IMG/VR virus record: IMGVR_UViG_3300043469_001905 | Coordinates: 1-36,512 of that record | Origin: a virus | Reading direction: 5' to 3' (one strand) | DNA: 36,512 nt | Shown: piece after piece, positions 19,730-25,415 of the stretch | Numbering within the stretch: position 1 is the stretch's first letter | How the letters are laid out: each line of letters starts with the position of its first letter | Program-made: the position numbers and the translations under genes | Notes under the pieces: model-generated | Databases searched by the model: none | Told to the model about the DNA's origin: nothing | Seen by the model: only the letters and a program-made list of their open reading frames with translations

Positions 19730-20716
19730 CTATGCTGCCGTCAGTTCCCTGACCGCAGATAGAATGCGAGCCTTTTCACTATTTGTTGCAACATCAAAAC
19801 CTGATGCAGCAGCAGACATTGACTCTGTGCTGCCCTTGCGAGCAGTACGATACCAGTCCAGTCGCTCAGTAATTGCATTGAGAGCACCCCACGCAGTACC
19901 AGCGATCATGTTATTAGTTGGACCCGTGTAGATAGAATTAATTGTGTCAATTTTATTTTCCCACTTTGTCATGCTGCCCTTTGCATCTTTCTCAGGCTTA
20001 GGATAAATAGCAGACACGATATCAAAAAACTTCTCAGCACTAACTTCGCGTGCATAAAGTTCTGCTGCCTGCTTATCGAATTCGTCCATAAACTTATGAG
20101 CAAGACCAAGAGCCTCACGCGCAACAGCAACGCGACCATCAACAGTCTGTGTGTGTCGAATCTTGTAGGATTGCTTTACGCCTTGCAAAGCCATGTTCAA
20201 AGTATTTTGGCAAACAACACGGACAGGGGTAACACTAGCCTGCACAGCAAGCGATCCATCATGTGATGTGTGAACTAACAGATATGAATTTACCTTATCG
20301 CCTACACCATTAGGGTCAATGACAGACTCACGCTCAAGAGCAAGCGAACCAAAGACAACAGTACCGTTTTTGATTGAGCCTGCGGTTTCCCAACGAGCAC
20401 CGTCTAGAATGTTGTCAGCAAAATTAAATAGTTGCTCATTCTGTACAACCTTGTAACGCTCACCTACCATGCCAAGCACATCAGCATGACCGTCAAAAGG
20501 ATTGCTACGAGTAACCGCAAAGTATTCGCGGTGTGAACGGCCTGGAAGCGTGACACTCTCTAGGCGAACATTCCAGTTAGAAAGGTATGCAAGATCAAGC
20601 ATTTCCCGCGTGGTGACTTCATCATTAAATACTGTGCCAAGATTGTGCCAAGCGGGTTCGCGCAAAGACGCGAATGCTGCTTCGCCATTTTGACCGACCT
20701 CAACTGCTGCAACCAT
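19730..20716 (-). CDS. DUF932 / phage-plasmid-like protein (TIGR03299-type)
   Basis: 328 residues. Typical features are EPAWHNLGTVF near the N-terminus, YFAVTRSNPFDG, GMVGERYKVVQNEQLFNFADNIL, and VRVVCQNTLNMAL with IRHTQTVDGRV. These define a family common in phages and plasmids, of unproven function, sometimes linked to DNA metabolism. Length is normal. AAGGAG precedes ATG. It has its own promoter of the 24-bp signature class and a hairpin behind it, so it is a one-gene unit. Base composition is more GC-rich than its neighbours. Confidence 0.88.
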   Translation of the reverse strand: MVAAVEVGQNGEAAFASLREPAWHNLGTVFNDEVTTREMLDLAYLSNWNVRLESVTLPGRSHREYFAVTRSNPFDGHADVLGMVGERYKVVQNEQLFNFADNILDGARWETAGSIKNGTVVFGSLALERESVIDPNGVGDKVNSYLLVHTSHDGSLAVQASVTPVRVVCQNTLNMALQGVKQSYKIRHTQTVDGRVAVAREALGLAHKFMDEFDKQAAELYAREVSAEKFFDIVSAIYPKPEKDAKGSMTKWENKIDTINSIYTGPTNNMIAGTAWGALNAITERLDWYRTARKGSTESMSAAASGFDVATNSEKARILSAVRELTAA

Positions 20717-20753
20717 TTTGTCTCCTTGATAGATTGGAATTTCTTATGACCTA

Positions 20754-20784
20754 AGAGTAACAGAACGGCCTGACATTTGTCAAG
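20754..20784 (-). promoter_or_regulatory. Promoter of the DUF932 gene, 24-bp signature class
   Basis: Minus strand TTGACA (20784-20779), 18 bases, TACTCT (20759-20754) with TGT before it. The stretch 20777-20754 opens with AATGTCAGGCC, the signature shared with promoters at 21849 and 23237-24922. Confidence 0.65.
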
Positions 20785-20811
20785 AGTTTTCAGATATATT
20801 TTCAGGAATTT

Positions 20812-20861
20812 CTGGGGGTTTTTAAAGCTCTTCGTAAAAGGCAGAAAAAGCGGGGCGCCCC
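20812..20861 (+). repeat. Intergenic element, copy E
   Basis: CTGGGG, 13 bases, TTCGTAA (20831-20837), 18 bases, CGCCCC in GGGGCGCCCC. Ends two bases before the stop of the next minus-strand gene. Confidence 0.82.
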
Positions 20862-20863
20862 CC

Positions 20864-21124
20864 TCACACCCTCCACTTAGCCAAAAATGAATAAATTAAT
20901 TCATTAGGAACATGAGAATACACTCTAGTGTCTAGGTCTGGCTCTGCATGTGTATAGTCTGCAAACTCTGCAATAATTTCTGTCTGAAAATCTTTGCCAA
21001 TAAAGAAAGCAATTTCGCTAGACTTTCCAGGAACACAGTAGTGCCTCTCACTATCTTGCACACTAATTTTGTCTGCTAGTGGGTGATTAATTTTTACAGG
21101 ATTTTTAAATGTGTAGTCTTTCAT
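20864..21124 (-). CDS. Hypothetical protein
   Basis: 86 residues from ATG 21124, overlapping the upstream stop (TAATG). MKDYTFKNPVKINHPLADKISVQDSERHYCVPGKSSEIAFFIGKDFQTEIIAEFADYTH; the conserved-looking HYCVPG-x-SSEIAFF part suggests a phage family, but I cannot name it. Ends VYSHVPNELIYSFLAKWRV. Confidence 0.65.
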   Translation of the reverse strand: MKDYTFKNPVKINHPLADKISVQDSERHYCVPGKSSEIAFFIGKDFQTEIIAEFADYTHAEPDLDTRVYSHVPNELIYSFLAKWRV

Positions 21125-21681
21125 TATTCTGCACTCCCTCTTTTTACTATCCAGATTAAAGCTTGCGCGGTACGCGGGGTTAGTCCAAACTCTTTTGCAA
21201 CTTTGCAAACAGAATTTACTAGCGTATTGTATTGTGATTTATTTACACCCTTGCTTGCGTCAAGGTGTGCCGCACGAATCATCCAAACATCGATGACTAC
21301 CGCGTCAGTATCTCCCGCAATGGCGCGAGCGAATGCGTTAGTCTTCTGACCATTGAGAGAATCAAAACCTTTAGTCATTGCAGACTCTGCCATTTTTAGA
21401 TTATTGCTAAGCCCCACTACGGGCTTACCCATTGAGAACGCGAGAGACTTGGCAACATTACTTGACCAACGCTCACGGGGTGAGAATGCCGCAACGATAG
21501 ACGCGCCAATCTCAAGCGATACACCTAGATTTTCTGCAACATCTTCCGCAACTTCCTGGGCCTCGTGATACCAAACACTAGCGGCCTCAACTTGTGCGAG
21601 GGTAGCCTGCAAAATACATTGGTAATATGAATGCTCTGAAACTTCGGCAAGGGCAACGGGGTAATCAATAATTTTTATCAT
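21124..21681 (-). CDS. HhH-glycosylase-like phage protein (DUF7178-like), leaderless
   Basis: 185 residues. A helical array with WYHEAQEVAEDVAENLGVSLEIGASIVAAFSPRERWSSNV, then LNGQKTNAFARAIAGDTDAVVIDVWMIRAAH, follows the pattern of endonuclease III/HhH-GPD-like folds (AFSPR, GxKTxxF, VxVDxWxxR) seen in a phage DUF family. The Asp in VIDVW sits where the catalytic Asp would be. Glycosylase activity is unproven. TTGACA-17-TAGGTT ends six bases before ATG, so the mRNA is probably leaderless. Confidence 0.68.
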   Translation of the reverse strand: MIKIIDYPVALAEVSEHSYYQCILQATLAQVEAASVWYHEAQEVAEDVAENLGVSLEIGASIVAAFSPRERWSSNVAKSLAFSMGKPVVGLSNNLKMAESAMTKGFDSLNGQKTNAFARAIAGDTDAVVIDVWMIRAAHLDASKGVNKSQYNTLVNSVCKVAKEFGLTPRTAQALIWIVKRGSAE

Positions 21682-21687
21682 GAGATT

Positions 21688-21716
21688 AACCTATCTTATT
21701 ATTGGCTAAATGTCAA
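21688..21716 (-). promoter_or_regulatory. Promoter of a leaderless gene
   Basis: Minus strand TTGACA (21716-21711), 17 bases, TAGGTT (21693-21688), then AATCTC and ATG at 21681. The -35 lies inside the upstream small gene. Confidence 0.7.
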
Positions 21717-21842
21717 GGACTTATGCTTAATTTTTCTAGAATATCTAGATTTATTTTTATGGGGCATAGCAGCATTAGACCGTCGCAATTCTAGGACAGC
21801 CTGCAATTGCTCGCGGGTACGGCGTGGCTTGTTTCTCATCAT
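21699..21842 (-). CDS. Small basic protein, leaderless
   Basis: 47 residues (MMRNKPRRTREQLQAVLELRRSNAAMPHKNKSRYSRKIKHKSLTFSQ), with about 14 Arg/Lys. It looks like a nucleic-acid-binding peptide. An extended -10 TGCTAGGAT ends six bases before the first ATG, and the upstream 24 bp are of the signature class, so it is expressed with the DUF932 gene and the plus-strand set. Unknown function. Confidence 0.6.
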   Translation of the reverse strand: MMRNKPRRTREQLQAVLELRRSNAAMPHKNKSRYSRKIKHKSLTFSQ

Positions 21843-21848
21843 GGATTT

Positions 21849-21872
21849 ATCCTAGCATAAGGGCCTGACATT
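21849..21872 (-). promoter_or_regulatory. 24-bp signature promoter
   Basis: Minus strand AATGTCAGGCCC, TTATGC, TAGGAT (-10 at 21854-21849), the same 24-base length as the plus-strand copies. Six bases then the ATG at 21842. Confidence 0.7.
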
Positions 21873-21885
21873 TATATGCAAATTT

Positions 21886-21936
21886 CAGGGGATTTTATAA
21901 CATCTTCGTAACAGAGTTATCCACAGGGAGCGCCCC
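21886..21936 (+). repeat. Intergenic element, copy F
   Basis: CAGGGG, 13 bases, TTCGTAA (21905-21911), 19 bases, CGCCCC in GGGAGCGCCCC. Lies in the divergent gap between minus- and plus-strand genes. Confidence 0.8.
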
Positions 21937-21969
21937 GCCCTTTCGTTATCAAATTGTTACCCAATAGAT

Positions 21970-21998
21970 TTGACTATGCATTTAATTTGTGATAGATT
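21970..21998 (+). promoter_or_regulatory. Sigma70-type promoter with extended -10
   Basis: TTGACT (21970-21975), 17 bases, TAGATT (21993-21998) preceded by TGA. GAGGAAAGG follows before ATG 22032. Confidence 0.7.
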
Positions 21999-22031
21999 TT
22001 CTTTAACAACAACGAGGAAAGGTGGTTTCAA

Positions 22032-22535
22032 ATGGGTCTAGATATGTACCTTGAGGCTCGCAAGTATGTTAGTCAGGATAACTGGAGTAATGGAGATCGC
22101 ACTCCAAATTCAGACTATGCCGCGTTGGTAGCATTGGCTCCCAAGGGTCTTGTTGATAAGGTTGATTTTGGTGGGGCAAGCGTTGCTCTTACCGTTGGAT
22201 ATTGGCGCAAGGCCAACGCTATTCATGGTTGGTTTGTCAATACCCTTGCAGGTGGTCTAGATGAATGTCAAGAAATTTATGTACCCCGAGTTGCGTTGGT
22301 AGATTTGCTTGCTGCTTGCAAGGCTGTCCTGTCTGTAAGTGCAGGGGTATCCAAGCAAGATGTAGCAGATGAGTTTGGTCTAATGCCTACGGCAGGATTT
22401 TTCTTCGGGGGATATGAGTTAGATGAATACTACGACCAAGATCTCAAATACACAATAGAGATGATAGAGAATATTCTAACTATCATTCCAGAAAATGAAC
22501 ATGGTTGGTCATTCAGTTACCACGCAAGTTGGTAA
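22032..22535 (+). CDS. Conserved phage protein, MGLDMYL family
   Basis: 167 residues. MGLDMYLEARKY, then VGYWRKANAIHGWFVNTLAGGLDECQEIYV, FFFGGYELDEYYDQDLKYTIEMIENIL, is a family found widely in phages and some bacteria with unknown function. The GYWRKANAIHxWF motif is the most conserved. GGAAAGG before ATG. A GC-rich hairpin follows 12 bases after the stop. Confidence 0.78.
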   Translation: MGLDMYLEARKYVSQDNWSNGDRTPNSDYAALVALAPKGLVDKVDFGGASVALTVGYWRKANAIHGWFVNTLAGGLDECQEIYVPRVALVDLLAACKAVLSVSAGVSKQDVADEFGLMPTAGFFFGGYELDEYYDQDLKYTIEMIENILTIIPENEHGWSFSYHASW

Positions 22536-22547
22536 CAATTCAATAAC

Positions 22548-22582
22548 GGTGGGGGGCAGGGTATTGACATTCTGCCCCCACC
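22548..22582 (+). terminator. Inverted repeat: terminator overlapping a promoter
   Basis: GGTGGGGGGCAG / CTGCCCCCACC, an 11-bp stem with one bulged G and a 12-base loop. The loop holds the -35 (TTGACA) of the next gene, and the right arm forms most of its spacer. It can terminate the gene before and also act as an operator. Confidence 0.6.
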
Positions 22583-22592
22583 ATGATACGCT
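22564..22592 (+). promoter_or_regulatory. Promoter inside the hairpin
   Basis: TTGACA (22564-22569), 17 bases, TACGCT (22587-22592) preceded by TGA. The spacer CTGCCCCCACCATGA resembles the C-rich part of the 24-bp signature class. Drives the gene at 22622. Confidence 0.6.
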
Positions 22593-22621
22593 TTTCTTTC
22601 AACAAACAAACAAGGAGAAAA

Positions 22622-22768
22622 ATGTCTACAATCACAGTAGGTTCAGAATTCACCACTAGCATTTCAGGCGTAACTGGAATCATTCAAGAAATTCATGAAA
22701 AGCCTTTTGGCCGCACAGTTCTTTTGCTTGATGTAAATGGTGCAGACCGTTGGACAACTGTCAAGTAA
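22622..22768 (+). CDS. Small KOW-like protein
   Basis: 48 residues: MSTITVGSEFTTSISGVTGIIQEIHEKPFGRTVLLLDVNGADRWTTVK. The pattern VGSEFTT-x-SGVTGIIQEI-x(n)-VLLLDVNG suggests a small SH3/KOW barrel. AAGGAG lies five bases before ATG. Similar mini-barrels occur at 17208 and 17005. Function unknown. Confidence 0.65.
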   Translation: MSTITVGSEFTTSISGVTGIIQEIHEKPFGRTVLLLDVNGADRWTTVK

Positions 22769-22796
22769 TTTGATACAATGTCTAAATAATTAAATA

Positions 22797-22943
22797 GTGG
22801 CTTGGGGATATGCGACCCGCTAGGTTGAGCCTGGTGAAAAATGACTCGCTTCCCCACTTGTAGTCTAGTGTACTAACATCATAGAGATATGACAAAAAAT
22901 GTTTTGTCTCGCTACAAGTAAAAAGAAAAGGATAAAGCCTAGA
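22797..22943 (+). ncRNA. Predicted structured non-coding region before the tRNA-like element
   Basis: No gene fits here. Two folds are visible. TGGGGA (22804-22809 region) can pair with TCCCCA near 22850. An 8-bp outer stem ACTTGTAG (22856-22863) / CTACAAGT (22912-22919) encloses the hairpin GACAAAA-AATG-TTTTGTC (22891-22908). Could be a leader or intron-like part of the RNA that continues into the tRNA-like element. Not matched to a known class. Confidence 0.4.
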
Positions 22944-22944
22944 T

Positions 22945-23026
22945 ACCTTTTCACCCTAGCCTTGGGTACTGGGTACGGACGAGCCTCCAAAACTTGTCTT
23001 GCTAGGTTCAATTCCTAGACGAGGTG
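22945..23026 (+). tRNA. tRNA-Trp-like element (CCA), atypical
   Basis: T-arm CTAGG-TTCAATT-CCTAG is perfect. The anticodon loop CTCCAAA carries CCA (Trp) on stem CGAGC/ACTTG with a terminal C-A mismatch and extra G-U pairs. The acceptor ACCTTTT / ACGAGGT has six of seven pairs. The D-arm region is too long (82 nt overall) and irregular. It may be a degenerate tRNA, a tRNA with an insertion, or another tRNA-like RNA. Confidence 0.4.
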
Positions 23027-23044
23027 CGACAGCGGGGAAATTAA

Positions 23045-23058
23045 AAGAATGCATTCTT
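23045..23058 (+). other. 14-bp perfect palindrome
   Basis: AAGAATGCATTCTT between the tRNA-like element and tRNA-Asp. Could be an operator or a processing hairpin; no other support. Confidence 0.35.
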
Positions 23059-23088
23059 ATTGGTTGAAATACCAGCCCGTATCATTTT

Positions 23089-23161
23089 GGTTCTGTAGAG
23101 CAGCGGAGTGCTCGCCACCCTGTCACGGTGGAGGTCGTGGGTTCAAATCCCATCAGAATCG
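23089..23161 (+). tRNA. tRNA-Asp (GTC)
   Basis: Acceptor GGTTCTG / CAGAATC, D-stem GAGC/GCTC, anticodon loop CTGTCAC (GTC) on CCACC/GGTGG-type stem, T-arm GTGGG-TTCAAAT-CCCAT, discriminator G. Only CA of a CCA tail is encoded. Repeat copy G begins eight bases later. Confidence 0.92.
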
Positions 23162-23168
23162 CAAAAAG

Positions 23169-23219
23169 CTGGGGGTTTTTTAGAGTCTTCGTAACAAGAG
23201 CTGCAAAGCGGGGCGCCCC
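23169..23219 (+). repeat. Intergenic element, copy G
   Basis: CTGGGG, 13 bases, TTCGTAA (23188-23194), 19 bases, CGCCCC in GGGGCGCCCCG. Between tRNA-Asp and a signature promoter. Confidence 0.85.
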
Positions 23220-23236
23220 GCCCCCTTCATTTTGTC

Positions 23237-23260
23237 AATGTCAGACCCCTATGATAAGAT
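23237..23260 (+). promoter_or_regulatory. 24-bp signature promoter 1
   Basis: AATGTCAGACCCC, TATGA, TAAGAT (-10, extended by TGA). TTGTCA at 23233-23238 gives a 17-base spacer. About 19 leader bases precede a GAAAGGAT ribosome site and ATG 23286. The motif could also be read as codons (MSDPYDK), but the same DNA recurs where no gene follows. Confidence 0.7.
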
Positions 23261-23285
23261 CAAAGAAATCGATCGAAAGGATAAA

Positions 23286-23432
23286 ATGTTTATTTATCTC
23301 ATCACCCTTACCAATGGCTCTGTCGTGCGTATTGAATCCGCAGGCGACCCTACCGAACACCCCACATTCTTTGGGCGTGTTGTCGATGTAGAAACCCTTG
23401 GACAATCTGGCAAGCATCTAGCCTCTGTCTAG
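23286..23432 (+). CDS. Small hypothetical protein
   Basis: 48 residues (MFIYLITLTNGSVVRIESAGDPTEHPTFFGRVVDVETLGQSGKHLASV), beta-rich, possibly a small barrel. ATCGAAAGGATAAA before ATG is shared with the gene at 23485. An in-frame ATG at 23238 lies inside the promoter motif and is judged not used. Confidence 0.6.
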   Translation: MFIYLITLTNGSVVRIESAGDPTEHPTFFGRVVDVETLGQSGKHLASV

Positions 23433-23456
23433 AATGTCAGACCCCTCTGATAGTAT
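23433..23456 (+). promoter_or_regulatory. 24-bp signature promoter 2
   Basis: AATGTCAGACCCC, TCTGA, TAGTAT (extended -10). Overlaps the last base of the gene before it. Followed by ATCGAAAGGATAAA and ATG 23485. Confidence 0.7.
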
Positions 23457-23484
23457 TTCATTATTCAATCGAAAGGATAAAAAA

Positions 23485-23622
23485 ATGGGAAAAATGAAAG
23501 ACCTCACATGTGTTAATGATTTTGATTATTCAGATACACATACCATTGGTGTTATTGACGATTGCTACCGTTGCATTCGTTGCGAGGTAGCAGTATGGAA
23601 TGCATGGAAGGTGGCTTGCTAA
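23485..23622 (+). CDS. Small Cys-pair protein
   Basis: 45 residues (MGKMKDLTCVNDFDYSDTHTIGVIDDCYRCIRCEVAVWNAWKVAC). CYRC and CIRC-like pairs suggest zinc. The MGKMKDL start recurs at 11716. Function unknown. Confidence 0.6.
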   Translation: MGKMKDLTCVNDFDYSDTHTIGVIDDCYRCIRCEVAVWNAWKVAC

Positions 23623-23644
23623 TGTCAGTCCCCAATGGTAAGGT
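23621..23644 (+). promoter_or_regulatory. 24-bp signature promoter 3
   Basis: AATGTCAGTCCCC, AATGG, TAAGGT (TGG-extended -10). TTGCTA just upstream gives a 17-base spacer. Seven bases then ATG 23652, so the mRNA would be nearly leaderless. Confidence 0.62.
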
Positions 23645-23651
23645 CATCTCT

Positions 23652-23804
23652 ATGAATAATAAAATGTCTTTGGACTTTGAACATGCATGGCTAGATATTT
23701 ATTTCATGCTTGAGGATAACGCCTTTGATAGTTCTAGGGTGTTTCATTCTAATGACGGTTCTGTCTGGATAGGTAAATCTCAATTTGTAGAGGTGCCATT
23801 CTAA
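23652..23804 (+). CDS. Small acidic protein
   Basis: 50 residues (MNNKMSLDFEHAWLDIYFMLEDNAFDSSRVFHSNDGSVWIGKSQFVEVPF). Start chosen by its place just after the -10; ATG 23664 is an alternative. Stop overlaps the next start (TAATG). Unknown function. Confidence 0.5.
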   Translation: MNNKMSLDFEHAWLDIYFMLEDNAFDSSRVFHSNDGSVWIGKSQFVEVPF

Positions 23805-23926
23805 TGACTGACTGGGAGTATGGCGAAAGGTATAACTCTGCGGGTGAATGGAATCCCCGCCTAGCATATTGTGAAAGACTTGGCGAGTATGTAGAGCCCG
23901 ACGAATTGAAAGAGGGTGAAGGATAA
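23804..23926 (+). CDS. Small acidic protein
   Basis: 40 residues (MTDWEYGERYNSAGEWNPRLAYCERLGEYVEPDELKEGEG). TAATG overlaps on both sides strongly suggest that it is translated. Unknown function. Confidence 0.6.
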   Translation: MTDWEYGERYNSAGEWNPRLAYCERLGEYVEPDELKEGEG

Positions 23927-24129
23927 TGAAACAACTATATATTTACCACCAAGGAACGGGAACACTTATTCCATTGAGTGATGAAGTTTATTTAGTCAAT
24001 GGTGAAACCGTTGGTGATGAAATGCTTGAGGACATGTCTCAAGGTTGTAACGTGTATCCAATGGAACACCTTGGCTACCGCCTAGACAATTACAACATGA
24101 CTTATCTATTTTTTAGGGGTGCAGTGTGA
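23926..24129 (+). CDS. Hypothetical protein
   Basis: 67 residues (MKQLYIYHQGTGTLIPLSDEVYLVNGETVGDEMLEDMSQGCNVYPMEHLG...). GTLIPLSDEVYLV resembles small phage beta-hairpin proteins of actinophages that begin with a Y-x-Y-H strand. Preceded by GAAGGA. Unknown function. Confidence 0.65.
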   Translation: MKQLYIYHQGTGTLIPLSDEVYLVNGETVGDEMLEDMSQGCNVYPMEHLGYRLDNYNMTYLFFRGAV

Positions 24130-24335
24130 AAATATATTCAAAGCAATACCATATGGTGGCACACTTGCCAAATGATATCGGCGTGGTATGGGCTAAGGGC
24201 TCACACTATGCAAATGTCTATGAAGGTTGGAATAGTCCAAACAACATAGATTGTTTTTCATTTGCATTTGAAAAGAATAAAACTTCTATGCTTGACTTCA
24301 CAGAATCTTTGGCGGTGTATCTTGCTGACCAATAG
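24126..24335 (+). CDS. Hypothetical protein, GTG start
   Basis: 69 residues from GTG 24126, overlapping the upstream stop (GTGA). VKIYSKQYHMVAHLPNDIGVVWAKGSHYANVYEGWNSPNNID; no family recognised. Confidence 0.6.
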   Translation: MKIYSKQYHMVAHLPNDIGVVWAKGSHYANVYEGWNSPNNIDCFSFAFEKNKTSMLDFTESLAVYLADQ

Positions 24336-24336
24336 C

Positions 24337-24456
24337 ATGTGGGTATTGACAGACGATAAAGAAATTAGTTTCGAGCATTGCAACCGTCCCGCGTATTGGG
24401 AAAATGAAAATGTATTTTGTTCAAAGTGTGGAGAGGAATTACCAAATGAGATCTAA
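24337..24456 (+). CDS. Small zinc-binding-like protein
   Basis: 39 residues from ATG 24337, one base after the previous stop. FEHCNRPAYWENENVFCSKCGEELPNEI gives H-C and C-x-x-C, a compact ribbon. Overlaps the next gene by 11 bases. Confidence 0.6.
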   Translation: MWVLTDDKEISFEHCNRPAYWENENVFCSKCGEELPNEI

Positions 24457-24595
24457 TAAAGATCTAAACGATTACGAATTCATTGCATCTAATAATATTA
24501 AACGGGCAATGATAAATTTATTTGACGGGGATTACAATGAAGTAGAAAAGTATTTAGGTGAAGCACTAGAGTGCATGTATAAATTAAATAAGTAG
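24446..24595 (+). CDS. Small helical protein
   Basis: 49 residues (MRSNKDLNDYEFIASNNIKRAMINLFDGDYNEVEKYLGEALECMYKLNK), helical hairpin by eye. GAGGAA lies ten bases before ATG. Repeat copy H starts six bases after the stop. Confidence 0.6.
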   Translation: MRSNKDLNDYEFIASNNIKRAMINLFDGDYNEVEKYLGEALECMYKLNK

Positions 24596-24600
24596 AAAAC

Positions 24601-24651
24601 CTGGGGATTATTTGTTGGTTTCGTAACAAGCAGCTAAGGGCGGGGCGCCCC
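24601..24651 (+). repeat. Intergenic element, copy H
   Basis: CTGGGG, 13 bases, TTCGTAA (24620-24626), 19 bases, CGCCCC in GGGGCGCCCCG. Opens a 330-bp stretch without a protein gene. Confidence 0.85.
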
Positions 24652-24742
24652 GCCTTTCCAACTTTGTCAAGTCTATTTTATGTGAGATATAACACAATAA
24701 TTTATTAAATTAAATAGATATATAGGGGGTGTCGGGGTATCG

Positions 24743-24766
24743 AATGTCAGTCCCCTATGATAGTCT
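24743..24766 (+). promoter_or_regulatory. 24-bp signature promoter 4, without a gene behind it
   Basis: AATGTCAGTCCCC, TATGA, TAGTCT (extended -10). Transcription would begin near 24773. No reading frame with a ribosome site follows; a long inverted repeat does. Confidence 0.65.
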
Positions 24767-24772
24767 ACAGAC

Positions 24773-24893
24773 ATAACAAAATAGAGAGTATCTCTTAGAG
24801 ATAACTAGGGAAGCGCATATACTGCATTTAGATTACCAATAGGTGCTAGATCCTACGCAATGAATGCTACCTAGTTATCCCTTAGAAATACTC
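24773..24893 (+). ncRNA. Predicted structured small RNA
   Basis: Arms 24786-24809 and 24870-24893 pair over 24 bases with three mismatches (left arm starts GAGTATCTC, right ends AAATACTC). Inside, GCATT (24824-24828) pairs AATGC (24863-24867) and TAGG (24840-24843) pairs CCTA (24852-24855). Preceded by its own promoter and followed by promoter 5, it reads as a roughly 120-nt RNA. No U run marks the 3' end. It could instead be a DNA cruciform or operator. Confidence 0.5.
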
Positions 24894-24898
24894 CCGAA

Positions 24899-24922
24899 AA
24901 TGTCAGCCCCCTATGATAAGGT
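24899..24922 (+). promoter_or_regulatory. 24-bp signature promoter 5, leaderless gene
   Basis: AATGTCAGCCCCC, TATGA, TAAGGT (-10 24917-24922), then ATGAAC and ATG 24929. Confidence 0.7.
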
Positions 24923-24928
24923 ATGAAC

Positions 24929-25048
24929 ATGAAAACACGAAAGACACCTTGCCAAGGTCACGGCAAGCCCCAGGCGGGGGTAGTAGCCATGGACTGTCTA
25001 GGTTGTGGCGAATGGAATAACGTCAATGGAAAGTGGGTAAGGGCATGA
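24929..25048 (+). CDS. Small Cys-pair protein, leaderless
   Basis: 39 residues (MKTRKTPCQGHGKPQAGVVAMDCLGCGEWNNVNGKWVRA). Cys-x-x-His-like start and CLGC form a possible zinc site. The extended -10 ends six bases before ATG. Stop overlaps the next start. Confidence 0.6.
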   Translation: MKTRKTPCQGHGKPQAGVVAMDCLGCGEWNNVNGKWVRA

Positions 25049-25209
25049 ACTTTCTCAAGGTAACATCTATCGGCCCATACGGTGAACACACCATGAGTCA
25101 CCGACTAGGTGACTCTGACATTGAATCAAGGCTCATTGTCGCTACCCTGCAAGGAATAATAAATGCAGGACATGCTATTAAATCATTCGAGTTAGTGGAG
25201 GGCAAATGA
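25045..25209 (+). CDS. Small hypothetical protein
   Basis: 54 residues (MNFLKVTSIGPYGEHTMSHRLGDSDIESRLIVATLQGIINAGHAIKSFELVEGK). ATGA overlaps on both sides. Alpha/beta by eye, no family recognised. Confidence 0.6.
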   Translation: MNFLKVTSIGPYGEHTMSHRLGDSDIESRLIVATLQGIINAGHAIKSFELVEGK

Positions 25210-25415
25210 AATTAACTAAACGCGGTGAGCGTGTTGTTAGTGTTGCATTTATTTTATTCATGTTAGGCACAATCTTTCTCGCGGGTAGAGTAGATGCCCT
25301 AGACCAATGTGCAGAATTCCAAGCAAACAATGATTACCAAAATGCATTAGACGCGGGGTGCTCATTCGATGAATTACCTACTGGTGAATATCCTTATACA
25401 TGGGAGGCAAAATGA
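25206..25415 (+). CDS. Small membrane-anchored protein
   Basis: 69 residues. Basic start MKLTKRGERVV followed by SVAFILFMLGTIFLAGRV, one signal-anchor-like helix (about 12-28). The outer part has two Cys (DQCAEFQ, AGCSFDE) and is acidic. Likely inserted in the membrane with the C-terminus outside. Unknown function. Confidence 0.65.
   Translation: MKLTKRGERVVSVAFILFMLGTIFLAGRVDALDQCAEFQANNDYQNALDAGCSFDELPTGEYPYTWEAK

Noticed and set aside
22797-23030. tmRNA
   Set aside because: No tag-peptide reading frame ending in a typical Ala-rich tail, and no 5' acceptor segment pairing with the 3' end was found; a tRNA-like element fits better.
23238-23285. Earlier starts of the small genes at 23286 and 23485 inside the 24-bp motif (MSDPYDK, MSDPSDS)
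   Set aside because: The same DNA motif occurs ahead of other genes, on the other strand and without a gene, so it is a promoter; a shared GAAAGGAT site precedes the later ATGs.
23128-23391. Plus-strand reading frame across tRNA-Asp and repeat copy G
   Set aside because: It runs through a tRNA and a repeated intergenic element, so it is not a gene.
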